Positions 53,205 through 61,142 of a stretch of 64,000 nucleotides of DNA are shown piece by piece. Source of the DNA: Actinocrispum wychmicini. GTDB lineage: Bacteria; Actinomycetota; Actinomycetes; Mycobacteriales; Pseudonocardiaceae. Location: NCBI RefSeq assembly GCF_004345645.1, contig NZ_SLWS01000017.1:1-64000 (forward strand), written 5' to 3'. The number at the start of each line of letters is the position of its first letter. The first letter of the stretch is position 1. Position numbers and translations under genes: made by a program. The notes beneath the pieces are model-generated. The model saw only the letters and a list, made by a program, of their open reading frames with translations, made no database searches and was not told the DNA's origin.

Positions 53205-54325
53205 GCGGGCCCACGCTGCTGGCCCAAATCGTGGCTGTCCTCTCTCGACGCACCCCCGCCTTCACACCCGCACCAGGACAACCCGCCACGTTCGGCGCCG
53301 CCGTCCACCGACTGATGCACCACCACCGCGATCCACCCACTCCTGTTGCGCCCAACCAACCTCCCACGAACACCGACGACAGCGCGCTCACACAGTTCGC
53401 TGACCAGTTCGCTGCTCTGCCCGGTCAGGAGCGCCTTGCAGCCCGTAGCTGGCTTGTGGACACCGAGATGCAACTTTCCCTGACGCTTCTAAAGGCCCTA
53501 GAACACAGCCACGTCCTCGCTCTCGACCTCAATCGTGCCCTCGACCGCGCCCCCACCCTCGACCTTGATCGCGCCCCCGATTTCGACCTCGACCGCACCC
53601 TCGACCGCACCGTCGACCTCAATCGCCTCCTCGACTCCGACCGCGTCCTCGACCGTGCCCATGGCCCAGTCTTCGTCCCGGTCCTCGACGTCATCCTCGA
53701 CCGTGTCCTCGAACCCCAGCTTGAGCTCCGTGTCGCACCCGATCTTGACCGCGTCCTTGACCGCCTCCTTGACCGTGCCCACAGCCTCGCCGGCAACCTC
53801 GCCCACAAACTCGACCACAACCTCGACTTCACCCTTGCCCGTGTCCTTGTCCGCCTCCTCGTCCGCCTCCTCGAACGCACCAGCGAACACGACCCCGCCC
53901 TTGCCCGGGCCCTTGGCCTCGGCCTCGACTTGGTGGGCGTGCTGGCCGGCGTGCTGGCTGGCGTGCTGATCCGTGTCCTCACCGACTTGTTGGTTCGCGG
54001 CCGTGATGCCGGTTTCGCCTCAGACACGTTCGTGGTACCTGCGGTGACGGAACACACCACACAAACCGAACTGGACGCGATGTCCCATGCGTTGAAGCGG
54101 CTCGACAGCGCTCAACGCAACATGATCGACACGGACCTGCGGGGTATTGACCTGCGAGACATGGATGATCGTGAACGCTTGCTTGACGGTGTGCGGTGGT
54201 CCACGGGCACGCGGTGGCCCCCAGAACTCCAAGGATGGGTCGACCAGCATTCCGAACAGATCGGCCTTGACCTCTACGAAATCCATACACACGACAAGGC
54301 GCGAAGCCGGGCAAAGTCCTCTTGA
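53201..54325 (+). CDS. Leu-Asp-Arg repeat protein, 374 aa
   Basis: The protein has three parts: a Pro/His-rich N-terminus (residues ~1-70); a central helical repeat of LD-R-A/V-LD-R units (~105-270), e.g. ALDLNRALDRAPTLDLDRAP, with frequent L, D, R and V; and a C-terminal domain with LRGIDLRDMDDRERLLDGV and RWPPELQGWVDQHSEQIG. The C-terminal tail resembles the tail that follows pentapeptide-type repeats in some actinobacterial proteins (a V-R-W-S...T-R-W-P block). AGGAGACCCC precedes ATG 53201. It is coupled to the membrane-protein gene. The repeat could make an amphipathic alpha-solenoid or coiled rod. No known function. Confidence 0.75.
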   Translation: MSGPTLLAQIVAVLSRRTPAFTPAPGQPATFGAAVHRLMHHHRDPPTPVAPNQPPTNTDDSALTQFADQFAALPGQERLAARSWLVDTEMQLSLTLLKALEHSHVLALDLNRALDRAPTLDLDRAPDFDLDRTLDRTVDLNRLLDSDRVLDRAHGPVFVPVLDVILDRVLEPQLELRVAPDLDRVLDRLLDRAHSLAGNLAHKLDHNLDFTLARVLVRLLVRLLERTSEHDPALARALGLGLDLVGVLAGVLAGVLIRVLTDLLVRGRDAGFASDTFVVPAVTEHTTQTELDAMSHALKRLDSAQRNMIDTDLRGIDLRDMDDRERLLDGVRWSTGTRWPPELQGWVDQHSEQIGLDLYEIHTHDKARSRAKSS

Positions 54326-54491
54326 TCGGGGCTCGCATGCCTTGGAATACCGGACAGTCATGCGTCAACACCTCTTGAGTTGATACCCAACGATTGCTTG
54401 TTGCCGTCAGGTCCCAGACCCGTACACAGTTCTGGAAGGGTAAGAGATGGGTCGCGTTTCCCCTGGTCAGCCTCGCGGCACTGGGTACCCC

Positions 54492-54809
54492 CTACCCATC
54501 CCGTCCCCTCCACCCATAGTTACACGCAGCGTGAGCAGCGCCGAGTGGACCGTCGCGGCCACCGAAGCGAATCGGAACAAGATGCTCAGCGGTCCTCAGG
54601 TCCTCAGGTCCAAAGGGGACACCGCAGAGACAACAGTGGGTCGCGGTCGCGATCACGACCTCGCGGCGACGTCGATACGCCGAACCGTAGCCACGGTGGG
54701 TGGTACTCCCGCGCGCCGTGGATCGGGCCCGCTCCCGCGCCCGCTTGCACGAATCGCAACGCGTCACGGTGGTGGGGGTACCACAGTCCAGACACGGACG
54801 TCGCGTCAT
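54492..54809 (-). CDS. HNH endonuclease
   Basis: A 105-aa HNH nuclease. Zn ligand pairs CLDC/CDSC near the start and CCLC with later AACN frame the HNH: TAEHLVPIRFGGRDG, then HAACNYGWRGRDG. HNH proteins near the terminase genes help packaging in many siphoviruses. ATG 54809 is the chosen start. It lies between the HTH protein and the small-terminase gene, with a plus-strand operon in between. Confidence 0.9.
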   Translation of the reverse strand: MTRRPCLDCGTPTTVTRCDSCKRARERARSTARGSTTHRGYGSAYRRRREVVIATATHCCLCGVPFGPEDLRTAEHLVPIRFGGRDGPLGAAHAACNYGWRGRDG

Positions 54810-54897
54810 GGTTCGCTCACCGCCTCGCCAGCCGAGCCGCCGTGTCCACACCGGACCCACACGGAGGCACGGCCTCGGGTCGGCGAGCCGCACAGCC

Positions 54898-55299
54898 CTA
54901 CGCGGTGTCCCGCCCCGACGAGGCGTGACCCCGCTGACGCACCTGTCCCAGCGGAGAAACCACGCGATCGGTCTGGTCGGCGGGTGTGTCCAGACCGAGG
55001 ATCTTCGCCCGCCGCTCCATGATCTTCAACACCCGATCCACCGCCGAGGCGTCCCCGTCACGTGCCGCGCGCCACAAACCCATCAGCATAGAGTCCAAAC
55101 GGGACAGCTCAAGGGTCCGGACGTCGGCCGCCAACTCGTCGGCGACCGACGCGAGAGCCTGTGTGACAGCCCGATGCGCGGTGGCTCGGTGGGAGTAGCC
55201 GCACTGCTGGGCAATCTGCTCATAGCTGGCGCCTGCCTTGCGCAGTTCCAACGCGCGGCCGCGGCGCTCCGCGGCAGCCGCTTGACGGTCCATGCTCAT
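54898..55299 (-). CDS. HTH DNA-binding protein, small-terminase-like
   Basis: A 133-aa protein with an HTH LRKAGASYEQIAQQCGYSHRATAHRAV near the N-terminus, then a long helical region (LSRLDSMLMGLWRAARDGD, VDRVLKIMERRAKILGLD). This matches helix-turn-helix proteins near terminase genes in actinophages and may be a second small-terminase-like or regulatory protein. ATG 55299 has CAGGGG upstream; GTG 55305 is possible. Confidence 0.7.
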   Translation of the reverse strand: MSMDRQAAAAERRGRALELRKAGASYEQIAQQCGYSHRATAHRAVTQALASVADELAADVRTLELSRLDSMLMGLWRAARDGDASAVDRVLKIMERRAKILGLDTPADQTDRVVSPLGQVRQRGHASSGRDTA

Positions 55300-55331
55300 C
55301 GGCACCCCCTGCGGCGTACCGGACTGTGGGG

Positions 55332-55937
55332 TTACCAGTCAGGAGTGGACTCTGCGCGGCCCAGGAACTCCAGCCGCGCTTCGGGATCGTCGCGGAAGGA
55401 CCCGGCCCAGGCTCGGGTCATGGTGACCGCGTGCGGCTGGGTCACGCCTCGCACGCTCACACACGTGTGGGTCGCGGACACCACGCACGCCGCGCCTTCG
55501 GCCGGAAGGTCTTCGTGGATAGTGCGTGCGATCTGCGCGGTCAGCCGCTCTTGCACTTGCAGCCGCCTCGCGAACACGCCGACCAGCCGGGGCAGCTTGG
55601 ACAAGCCGAGCAGTCGCCCGTCACGGGGGACGTACCCGACTGTGGCCGTCCCGGAGAACGGCAACATGTGGTGCTCACACAGCGACGCGAACCGGATACC
55701 GGACACCACGACCATGCCGTCCGCGCCCTGCTCGGGAAACACCCGCTCCAGGTAGACGCGGGGGTCCTCACGGTAGCCGGCGGTCATGTCCGCCAGCGCC
55801 CGCGCCACCCGGTCCGGGGTGTCGCGGATCACCGGCTGGTCAGGGTCGTAGCCGGCGAACCGCAGCAGCGTCCGGACCGCCACGCAGGCGTCGGCAAACC
55901 CCTGTGGCGCGGTGGTGTCGGTGTTGCTGGCGATCAT
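55332..55937 (-). CDS. folE: GTP cyclohydrolase I FolE
   Basis: A 201-aa type IA GTP cyclohydrolase, forming 7,8-dihydroneopterin triphosphate from GTP. Key motif: ASLCEHHMLPFSGTATVGYVP (Zn Cys and His), then GLSKLPRLV, RLTAQIARTI and ATHTCVSVRGV (second Zn Cys). All key residues look present. It is last in the modification operon after QueE, with 3 bp between. In phages, FolE plus QueD and QueE supply 7-deazaguanine precursors; the host folate FolE is presumably elsewhere. Confidence 0.95.
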   Translation of the reverse strand: MIASNTDTTAPQGFADACVAVRTLLRFAGYDPDQPVIRDTPDRVARALADMTAGYREDPRVYLERVFPEQGADGMVVVSGIRFASLCEHHMLPFSGTATVGYVPRDGRLLGLSKLPRLVGVFARRLQVQERLTAQIARTIHEDLPAEGAACVVSATHTCVSVRGVTQPHAVTMTRAWAGSFRDDPEARLEFLGRAESTPDW

Positions 55938-55940
55938 GGG

Positions 55941-56666
55941 TCATCGGCCCCTTTCGGTCTCCCAGATGCTGATGTGCAGGCGAGGCGTGATGTTGAACCC
56001 GTACTGGATCGCGGGCTCGGCGATGCGCCGCAAGTGATGAACAGTGTCGAGATCGGTCTGTCCCTCGGGCATCACCCACACCGTGGCCGGGTCCAGCTCC
56101 AGCCGATCGACCAGGCCCGCCAGCTCGGCGACATCGCCCCGGTGACAGCACACCGCCTTGAAGCACGCCCTACCCTCGCCCGCCAGGCGCCAAAAGGCCC
56201 GAAGCGATGCCGCGCGGATGCGGAGGTGTTCCGGCACCCCGGAGTTGGCCAGCTTGAGCCCGACGTTGAACCGGACAGTCGCGTTGTCCATCAGGGCATC
56301 GGTGGGGTGGATGGACCCGTTGGTCTCGATCTCGATATCGAGGTCGGCCAGCAGTCCCAGCAGTGCCGCGAACCCTGGGGTTCGCTGTTGCATCAACGGT
56401 TCGCCGCCCGTGATGACCACCAGGCCCACCGCCATCGCCCGCAACTGCTCGGCGACGTCGGCGACGTCCCGTCGGTCCAGCTCCACCCGCAGGTCGAACC
56501 GGGTGGCGTCCCAGGTGTAGGCGCTGTCACACCATAGGCACGTGAAGTTGCAGCCGCCCAGCCGTAGGAATCCGGCTGGCCGTCCGAGGCTCGGCCCCTC
56601 GCCCTGCACAGTGGGGCCGAACAGTTCCGCGATCTCCAGTGTGTTGGCTCGGTCCGAGGTGGTCAC
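55941..56666 (-). CDS. queE: 7-carboxy-7-deazaguanine synthase QueE
   Basis: A 241-aa radical-SAM enzyme: CPH4 to 7-carboxy-7-deazaguanine. The cluster motif is GGCNFTCLWCD (CX3CX2C near residue 50), preceded by FGPTVQGEGPSLGRPAGFLR, the QueE start signature; GGEPLMQQR is also conserved. GTG 56666 overlaps the queD stop (GTGA) and has GGAGGC upstream. The enzyme should work with QueD and FolE in the same operon. Confidence 0.95.
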   Translation of the reverse strand: MTTSDRANTLEIAELFGPTVQGEGPSLGRPAGFLRLGGCNFTCLWCDSAYTWDATRFDLRVELDRRDVADVAEQLRAMAVGLVVITGGEPLMQQRTPGFAALLGLLADLDIEIETNGSIHPTDALMDNATVRFNVGLKLANSGVPEHLRIRAASLRAFWRLAGEGRACFKAVCCHRGDVAELAGLVDRLELDPATVWVMPEGQTDLDTVHHLRRIAEPAIQYGFNITPRLHISIWETERGR

Positions 56667-57115
56667 GGCCCCGCCTCCGGCACGGGCGTGGCTGGTGGGC
56701 GCCACATCGCCTGATTGAGGTGGGTCTCGGTCACGGTCACTTCGGCGACGTGGACCTCGTCGGTGTCCAGGATGCCTGACAGCAGCTTGCCGGCGACCTC
56801 GCCGAGCAGCTCGGCCACCGCTTCCACGGTTGGCCAGCCGGCCATCACGAACACCTTGCCGTGGTCGGCCAGCACCGGGACCAGTGGGTCACCGTCGCCG
56901 AGCAGGACGCCGTGGTCCAGGTGGTGATCAATCCAGCCGCGCAACAGGCGCTTGACCGTGCCGAAATCCACGACCACTTTGTCCTCGGGCAGCTCGCTGG
57001 CACACAGGGTGACCGCAGCCCACCAGGAATGCCCGTGCAGCGACTCACACTTGCCGGGCAGGTGGGGCAGCCGGTGTGCGGTCTCGAAGTTGTGCCGAAC
57101 GGTGATGCTGTGCAC
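56663..57115 (-). CDS. queD: 6-carboxy-5,6,7,8-tetrahydropterin synthase QueD
   Basis: A 150-aa T-fold enzyme: dihydroneopterin triphosphate to CPH4. Zn-binding His and the catalytic Cys sit in NFETAHRLPHLPGKCESLHGHSWWA; VVDFGTVKRLL and TVTETHLNQ are further conserved blocks. GTG 57115 is the start. It overlaps queE by 4 nt and follows the unknown 130-aa gene by 6 bp. Confidence 0.95.
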   Translation of the reverse strand: MHSITVRHNFETAHRLPHLPGKCESLHGHSWWAAVTLCASELPEDKVVVDFGTVKRLLRGWIDHHLDHGVLLGDGDPLVPVLADHGKVFVMAGWPTVEAVAELLGEVAGKLLSGILDTDEVHVAEVTVTETHLNQAMWRPPATPVPEAGP

Positions 57116-57121
57116 GCCGTG

Positions 57122-57514
57122 TCACCCCCGGCTCACGACGTAGGTGGTGGTGGACGAGTCGTGACCGATGTCGTCGCGCACGCCGACCACGTCCAAGTGG
57201 ATGGCGCGCAACCGGTAGCCCCCGCCCCACGGTTCCCATTGCGGCGCGACCCACCCGTCCAGGTGCACGAAGATCCGTTCGGCCGCGTCTTCGTTGGTGG
57301 CGTCCTTGAACACCTGCCGGGTCAACTCATGGATCCGGGCTCTCAATGCCTCGTTGGTATCGGCGAACGACGGATACCCATGACGCCCCAACGTGTCGTA
57401 CACCACCAGGACCCGGCCGTAGTGCGAGTGCGCGCGCAGGCCCATGGCCTTGTTGACGTTGGTGAAGAAGATGTCGAACGGTCCGACGGAAATGGTGCGC
57501 CGCAAGGTATCCAA
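57122..57514 (-). CDS. Unknown protein between dpdA-like and queD genes
   Basis: A 130-aa protein, start TTG 57514 (GAGGGAG 7 bp upstream; no ATG/GTG near). Readable blocks: SVGPFDIFFTNVNKAMGLRAHSH, RVLVVYDTLGRHG, ATNEDAAERIFVHLDGW. No known family. It lies inside a tight operon of 7-deazaguanine genes, 4 bp after dpdA and 6 bp before queD, so it probably takes part: a modifier of the base, a chaperone or a protection factor. This is inference only. Confidence 0.65.
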   Translation of the reverse strand: MDTLRRTISVGPFDIFFTNVNKAMGLRAHSHYGRVLVVYDTLGRHGYPSFADTNEALRARIHELTRQVFKDATNEDAAERIFVHLDGWVAPQWEPWGGGYRLRAIHLDVVGVRDDIGHDSSTTTYVVSRG

Positions 57515-57518
57515 CGGG

Positions 57519-58433
57519 TTACTCCCTCGTGGTCGGTGGATGGTCGTAGCGGTGTACGCCGGTGGCAGCGCGCAGCAGCCAATGCGTGGTGGCGTCCGCG
57601 AGGTACAGATGCAGCCCGGCAGGCACACCGGCCGGGTCACAGCGAAACGGGTTGTGCACTCCGGAGGGCACGCCGACCGGGTGGTGCCGGGCGCGGAGCC
57701 ACGCTTCGGCGCGGTGGTAGGCCACCGCGCACAGCCCGCCCATCGCCGCGCGGTCGTAGGTGTCGTGGTGGGCCAAGATCACCGGGTCGTACCCGTGCTT
57801 GCGGATCAAGTCGCGGTGGCGCAGCACGGCAGCCCGGTCGCGCAGTCGCACGAGAACCCACCGGCCACGGTCGAACAGTCGGATCGTTCCCCACCGGAAG
57901 CCGCGGCCCCAGGTCGAGGAATCCACCGAGTAGAACGGGAACGTCTTCAACAGCTCCCATACGGTCATGCCGAACCCGTGGAACACCGCGCGGCCCTCCG
58001 CCAGGCGGAACGCCTTGACCAGCCACGGAGTCACCACCTTGACCGGGTTGCCCAGCAGCTTGCCCAACGCGATGTAGGTGTACCCCTCATCCAGATAGCG
58101 CTCAAGCCAGTACCACGGCTCGCCAGTGTGGAACACCGGAAGCGGCTGCAACCCCATGGCCTCTAAGCGTTTCTGGTTGCGGTAGGTCGCTTCCGGCGCC
58201 CCGATCACGTCCAAGTTGGAGTACACCGTCAGCTGGTCATCCCAGCGTCTGCACCAGGCCGCGTAATCCTCCAGTGTCAGGTGGATACCCAGTGTCCGCG
58301 CGGAGTGCGCGCCTGAGTCGCCGAACAACATGGATGCCTCACCGCCGGGCAGGCTGCCGAGGAACTCGTCCATGCGCTTGACCCGGAAGTACGCATAGCT
58401 GCACAGCATCTTGAACGGCTCGGGTGCGGTCAC
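57519..58433 (-). CDS. DpdA-like 7-deazaguanine DNA transglycosylase
   Basis: A 304-aa TIM-barrel protein of the tRNA-guanine transglycosylase superfamily. FGDSGAHSARTLG (Asp39) matches the TGT DSGGFQ loop, and YSVDSSTWGRG (Asp171) sits where the TGT nucleophile Asp lies; YSNLDVIG, VFHTGE and YIALGKLLG are other barrel blocks. It lacks the TGT zinc Cys motif. Phage and bacterial DpdA enzymes swap guanine in DNA for a 7-deazaguanine, protecting from restriction. GTG 58433 overlaps the ParB-like gene (GTGA). The downstream queD, queE and folE strengthen the call; the exact substrate base is not settled. Confidence 0.85.
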   Translation of the reverse strand: MTAPEPFKMLCSYAYFRVKRMDEFLGSLPGGEASMLFGDSGAHSARTLGIHLTLEDYAAWCRRWDDQLTVYSNLDVIGAPEATYRNQKRLEAMGLQPLPVFHTGEPWYWLERYLDEGYTYIALGKLLGNPVKVVTPWLVKAFRLAEGRAVFHGFGMTVWELLKTFPFYSVDSSTWGRGFRWGTIRLFDRGRWVLVRLRDRAAVLRHRDLIRKHGYDPVILAHHDTYDRAAMGGLCAVAYHRAEAWLRARHHPVGVPSGVHNPFRCDPAGVPAGLHLYLADATTHWLLRAATGVHRYDHPPTTRE

Positions 58434-59038
58434 GGGCCGCTCTCCGCTGCGAGCACGTCCAGCAGTCCGGCCAGCTTCTCTACGTCGTCCTTGCCGGGGT
58501 AGCGATCCAGCGCGGCGCGCCACTGGTCGAACAACTCCGCCGTGACCTTCAGCCGGATCTCAGGCAGCATCAGCGCCTCGTCGGGTTCGCCGTGCCGGGC
58601 GGCTAGCTCGGTCAGCGTCGGCCGGTCAGCCATCACCCCGGCCAGGTCGTCCAGTTCGGTCGTGGTGAACCCGGTACCGGCGACCCCTGCCGGGGCCTCG
58701 GCCAGCTCTTGCAGCATCGCCAACAGCCGTTGGTCATCCCACACGGCACGCTGCGCGGAACGGTTGTCCACCAGCAGAATGCGACGCGCCCGGTCGTCGT
58801 CGACGTCCAGCACTAGCGCGGGCAGCTCGGCCAACCCCTTCTGCCGCGCGGCGCGGTAGCGGTGCTCACCGCCCAGGATGTACCCGGTGGCCTGTTGGAC
58901 CAGCACGGCGCCGAAGAACCCGTTCTCATCGATCGAGTCCCCGATCACGTCGACATCACCCTTGTTCGGGTTGTCCGGGTGAGGCCGGATCTCGTCCAAA
59001 CGGACGGTCACGTACTGCTGAGAAAGGACGTTCGCCAC
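58430..59038 (-). CDS. ParB/Srx-domain protein, DpdB-like partner of DpdA
   Basis: A 202-aa protein with an N-terminal ParB-type nuclease/sulfiredoxin domain: VRLDEIRPHPDNPNKGD, then GGEHRYRAARQKG and VLDVDDDRARRILLVDNRSA, and a helical C-terminus. ParB-like proteins commonly sit next to phage DpdA, and the bacterial partner DpdB has such a domain and is needed with DpdA for insertion. The ATG start has no clear Shine-Dalgarno but a compact upstream region. It is the first gene of the modification operon, coupled to dpdA. Whether it shares the DpdB ATPase role is unclear, since it is shorter. Confidence 0.8.
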   Translation of the reverse strand: MANVLSQQYVTVRLDEIRPHPDNPNKGDVDVIGDSIDENGFFGAVLVQQATGYILGGEHRYRAARQKGLAELPALVLDVDDDRARRILLVDNRSAQRAVWDDQRLLAMLQELAEAPAGVAGTGFTTTELDDLAGVMADRPTLTELAARHGEPDEALMLPEIRLKVTAELFDQWRAALDRYPGKDDVEKLAGLLDVLAAESGP

Positions 59039-59217
59039 TACTCCACCCGCCTCGGGTCATTCGCTGCGCGTAACCAATGAATGCGTGTCACGGTCCATTC
59101 CAGTGACCGACGGAGTATTGCGTTGTCCAGATCGAGGTGCCCTGTGATCATGTAAGTGATATCCACGGCATGGGGATGCGGCAAACATCCTCGACGCCGT
59201 TACGTGAAAGGCTGAAA

Positions 59218-59634
59218 ATGAACAAGCACGTCCATGGAGACCGTACATACGGTCCCAGATTCGACCGAGTCCGCGTGGTCCGCCCTCTCGACATCCTGGC
59301 CGACCGGATGCTCGAAGACCTGTACAAGCTGGTCGGACACGATCCTGTGCCAGCCGACATCCAATTCAGCATCACCATCCGGGAACGCGAACGACTCCAG
59401 GTGTGTATCGGCGGATTGACGAACGACTTCACGTTCACCGGCGGGGGCATCCTCCAGTACAGCAAGGAGGCCGATTCCTTAATCGACTACATCATCGACT
59501 TTGTGGATTCCTACAACTGGAAGAACGACCGCGACCCGTGGGATCGGCGATTCTTTTCCTCGGTACGCATCCTGACCGAGATTGCTTGGAACAGCGGGAA
59601 CTGGACCCCCGGACAAGTCACAGTGTCGGGCTAG
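59218..59634 (+). CDS. Unknown plus-strand protein, 138 aa
   Basis: A 138-aa acidic protein (DILADRMLEDLYKLVGHDPV, FSITIRERERLQVCIGG, then ADSLIDYIIDFVDSYNW). It starts at ATG 59218 with AAAGG upstream. It is on the plus strand between the DNA-modification operon and the replication genes, with a lower GC than its neighbours. No family recognised; a moron or regulatory gene is likely. Two strong hairpins follow. Confidence 0.6.
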   Translation: MNKHVHGDRTYGPRFDRVRVVRPLDILADRMLEDLYKLVGHDPVPADIQFSITIRERERLQVCIGGLTNDFTFTGGGILQYSKEADSLIDYIIDFVDSYNWKNDRDPWDRRFFSSVRILTEIAWNSGNWTPGQVTVSG

Positions 59635-59654
59635 GACTGAACACATAAGTGTGA

Positions 59655-59704
59655 CTGCGCCCCCGGTCGAATGGTTGCGGCAAACAACCGTCCCGGGGGC
59701 GCAG
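59655..59704. terminator. Long stem-loop with 12-bp outer stem
   Basis: CTGCGCCCCCGG at 59655-59666 pairs with its complement at 59693-59704, and an inner GGTTG/CAACC stem lies inside the loop. It is 20 bp after the unknown gene and looks like its terminator. Confidence 0.7.
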
Positions 59705-59818
59705 CGCTGTGCCAGAGCCTGTGAAAGGCTGTAACCCGGCTCTGGCCCCGGAAGCCTACCGGCCCCAAGCCACCCCGTCATCGCCGGAACTGGGGACCAC
59801 GGCGCCCCTAGATGGCGG

Positions 59819-59865
59819 AGACCCCCGCGCGAACCACTGGGGGAGGGAGGTTCGCGCGGGGGTCT
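59819..59865. terminator. Long perfect hairpin, 17-bp stem
   Basis: AGACCCCCGCGCGAACC at 59819-59835 pairs perfectly with 59849-59865 around a 13-nt loop. It sits between converging transcripts (plus-strand gene on the left, minus-strand replication genes on the right), so it likely terminates the minus-strand early transcript or both. Confidence 0.7.
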
Positions 59866-59946
59866 CGACGCCGGGTCCTGGTTGCGGGCACAGGAGTACC
59901 TAGCCGGGTCAGTATGGCCGCTGTAACACGGGCCAGTCAAGCACTT

Positions 59947-60666
59947 TCAGCCCGACAGCGCCGGGGCCGCTGACACGGCAAGGATTTCGTGCTGTAGTTG
60001 TCGATCCAGCGTGGCCGCCAGCTGCGTCCACATCTCCAGACCCCAGCACCGGCCGCAGTCGGCGCACACCACCTGTACCCGTTCCGGATCGATCGCCAAC
60101 GCAGGCTGCCGCACGAAGTCGCCTTCGTCGTCCGACCACACCCGCACTGTCCGAGCCGTACAGACCGGGCAGGCCCGGCCCCGTAACCCGACACGTGGCG
60201 GCGGATCCAGCAACCGCCTCGCCTGACGCACCCAGTCCGACACGGTAGCGGCAGCCCAGACCACATAGTCCGGATACTGGTGCTGCCAGGCCTCCGCGTG
60301 ACCGACCCACAACCGCAACCGATCCGCCACCGCCTCAGGCTGCCCGTGATCCTCATGCCCGAGACAGGCCCGCGTCACCTCCTGGCGGATCTCAGCAAGC
60401 AGGCTCACCGCACCCAGCGATCCCGGCGGCCGTGAGCCACCGCCGGACACCTTGGCGTTGTGCTCGTGGCCGGGCATGACCGCGCCCGCGACCTGGTCCA
60501 GCAGGCTATGCACCGCCGCGTACTCGCGGGTCCCGTTCTCCCGGGTGATCAGGACCTGACCAGGCTGTACCAGCTGATCCACCGCGACCTCCCATTCCAG
60601 GCGCGCGGCGGCGGCCTCGTCGCGGGTCACCACCACCGCATCGACGTGTTCGCTGTGGACGGTCAC
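59947..60666 (-). CDS. Phage protein with C-terminal zinc ribbon
   Basis: A 239-aa protein. The C-terminal domain has RACPVCTARTVRVW and VVCADCGRCW, two Cys pairs typical of a zinc ribbon; the N-terminal part is helical (DEAAAARLEWEVAVDQLVQP). GTG 60666 overlaps the preceding gene (GTGA). Actinophage proteins of this build usually lie near the replication module; function unknown. Confidence 0.7.
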   Translation of the reverse strand: MTVHSEHVDAVVVTRDEAAAARLEWEVAVDQLVQPGQVLITRENGTREYAAVHSLLDQVAGAVMPGHEHNAKVSGGGSRPPGSLGAVSLLAEIRQEVTRACLGHEDHGQPEAVADRLRLWVGHAEAWQHQYPDYVVWAAATVSDWVRQARRLLDPPPRVGLRGRACPVCTARTVRVWSDDEGDFVRQPALAIDPERVQVVCADCGRCWGLEMWTQLAATLDRQLQHEILAVSAAPALSG

Positions 60667-61142
60667 CTGCGTACCCCTTTGGTGGCTGCCTTGGTGTGGC
60701 GTTCGTGGTGCATGTCCTGGTAGCGGTTGCCGTACTTGCGGCACGGTCGACCGACCGGCGCCCAGCAGCCGACCAGCGGGCAGGGCACCGTCATCGCGGC
60801 CGCGCGCTGGGCGTTGTAGGTCCAGCCCATCTCGGCGTACACGTCCGCCATCCCGTGTTTCGCTGCTGCGGCGGCGGTGGCGCGGTCGGTGGGCCTGTGC
60901 GGGATCGCCGTCCGCTCCGCCCGCCGACGCCTGTGATCGCGGACCGCGACGAGGATGTCAGCCGGGCGGACCGGTTCCCGGGCGGCCTTGGCGTGCGCGA
61001 TGATCGCGGCTTCGCACTCGCCGAAGGTCACCCCCTCCAGCGCGGCCTGCCAGGCGAACACGTCCGCCACCCCGACCGTGCGCTGATCCAGGCTCGCGGC
61101 CAGGCCAAGCAGCTTGGCGACCTCGGACCGATCCAGCCCCAT
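60663..61142 (-). CDS. Phage protein with zinc-finger-like tail, replication region
   Basis: A 159-aa protein: an N-terminal helical part (LDRSEVAKLLGLAASLDQRT, DVFAWQAALEGVTFGECEAAI) and a C-terminal Cys-His cluster VPCPLVGCWAPVGRPCRKYGN then HHERH. The start codon overlaps the upstream gene stop. Small proteins of this layout often act as helicase loaders or DNA-binding accessories next to replication initiators; here inferred. Confidence 0.65.
   Translation of the reverse strand: MGLDRSEVAKLLGLAASLDQRTVGVADVFAWQAALEGVTFGECEAAIIAHAKAAREPVRPADILVAVRDHRRRRAERTAIPHRPTDRATAAAAAKHGMADVYAEMGWTYNAQRAAAMTVPCPLVGCWAPVGRPCRKYGNRYQDMHHERHTKAATKGVRR

Noticed and set aside
53500..53900. Periodic repeats that could suggest a CRISPR or tandem DNA array
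   Set aside because: The periodicity follows codons of the Leu-Asp-Arg protein repeat, with degenerate third bases; there are no constant repeats with unique spacers.
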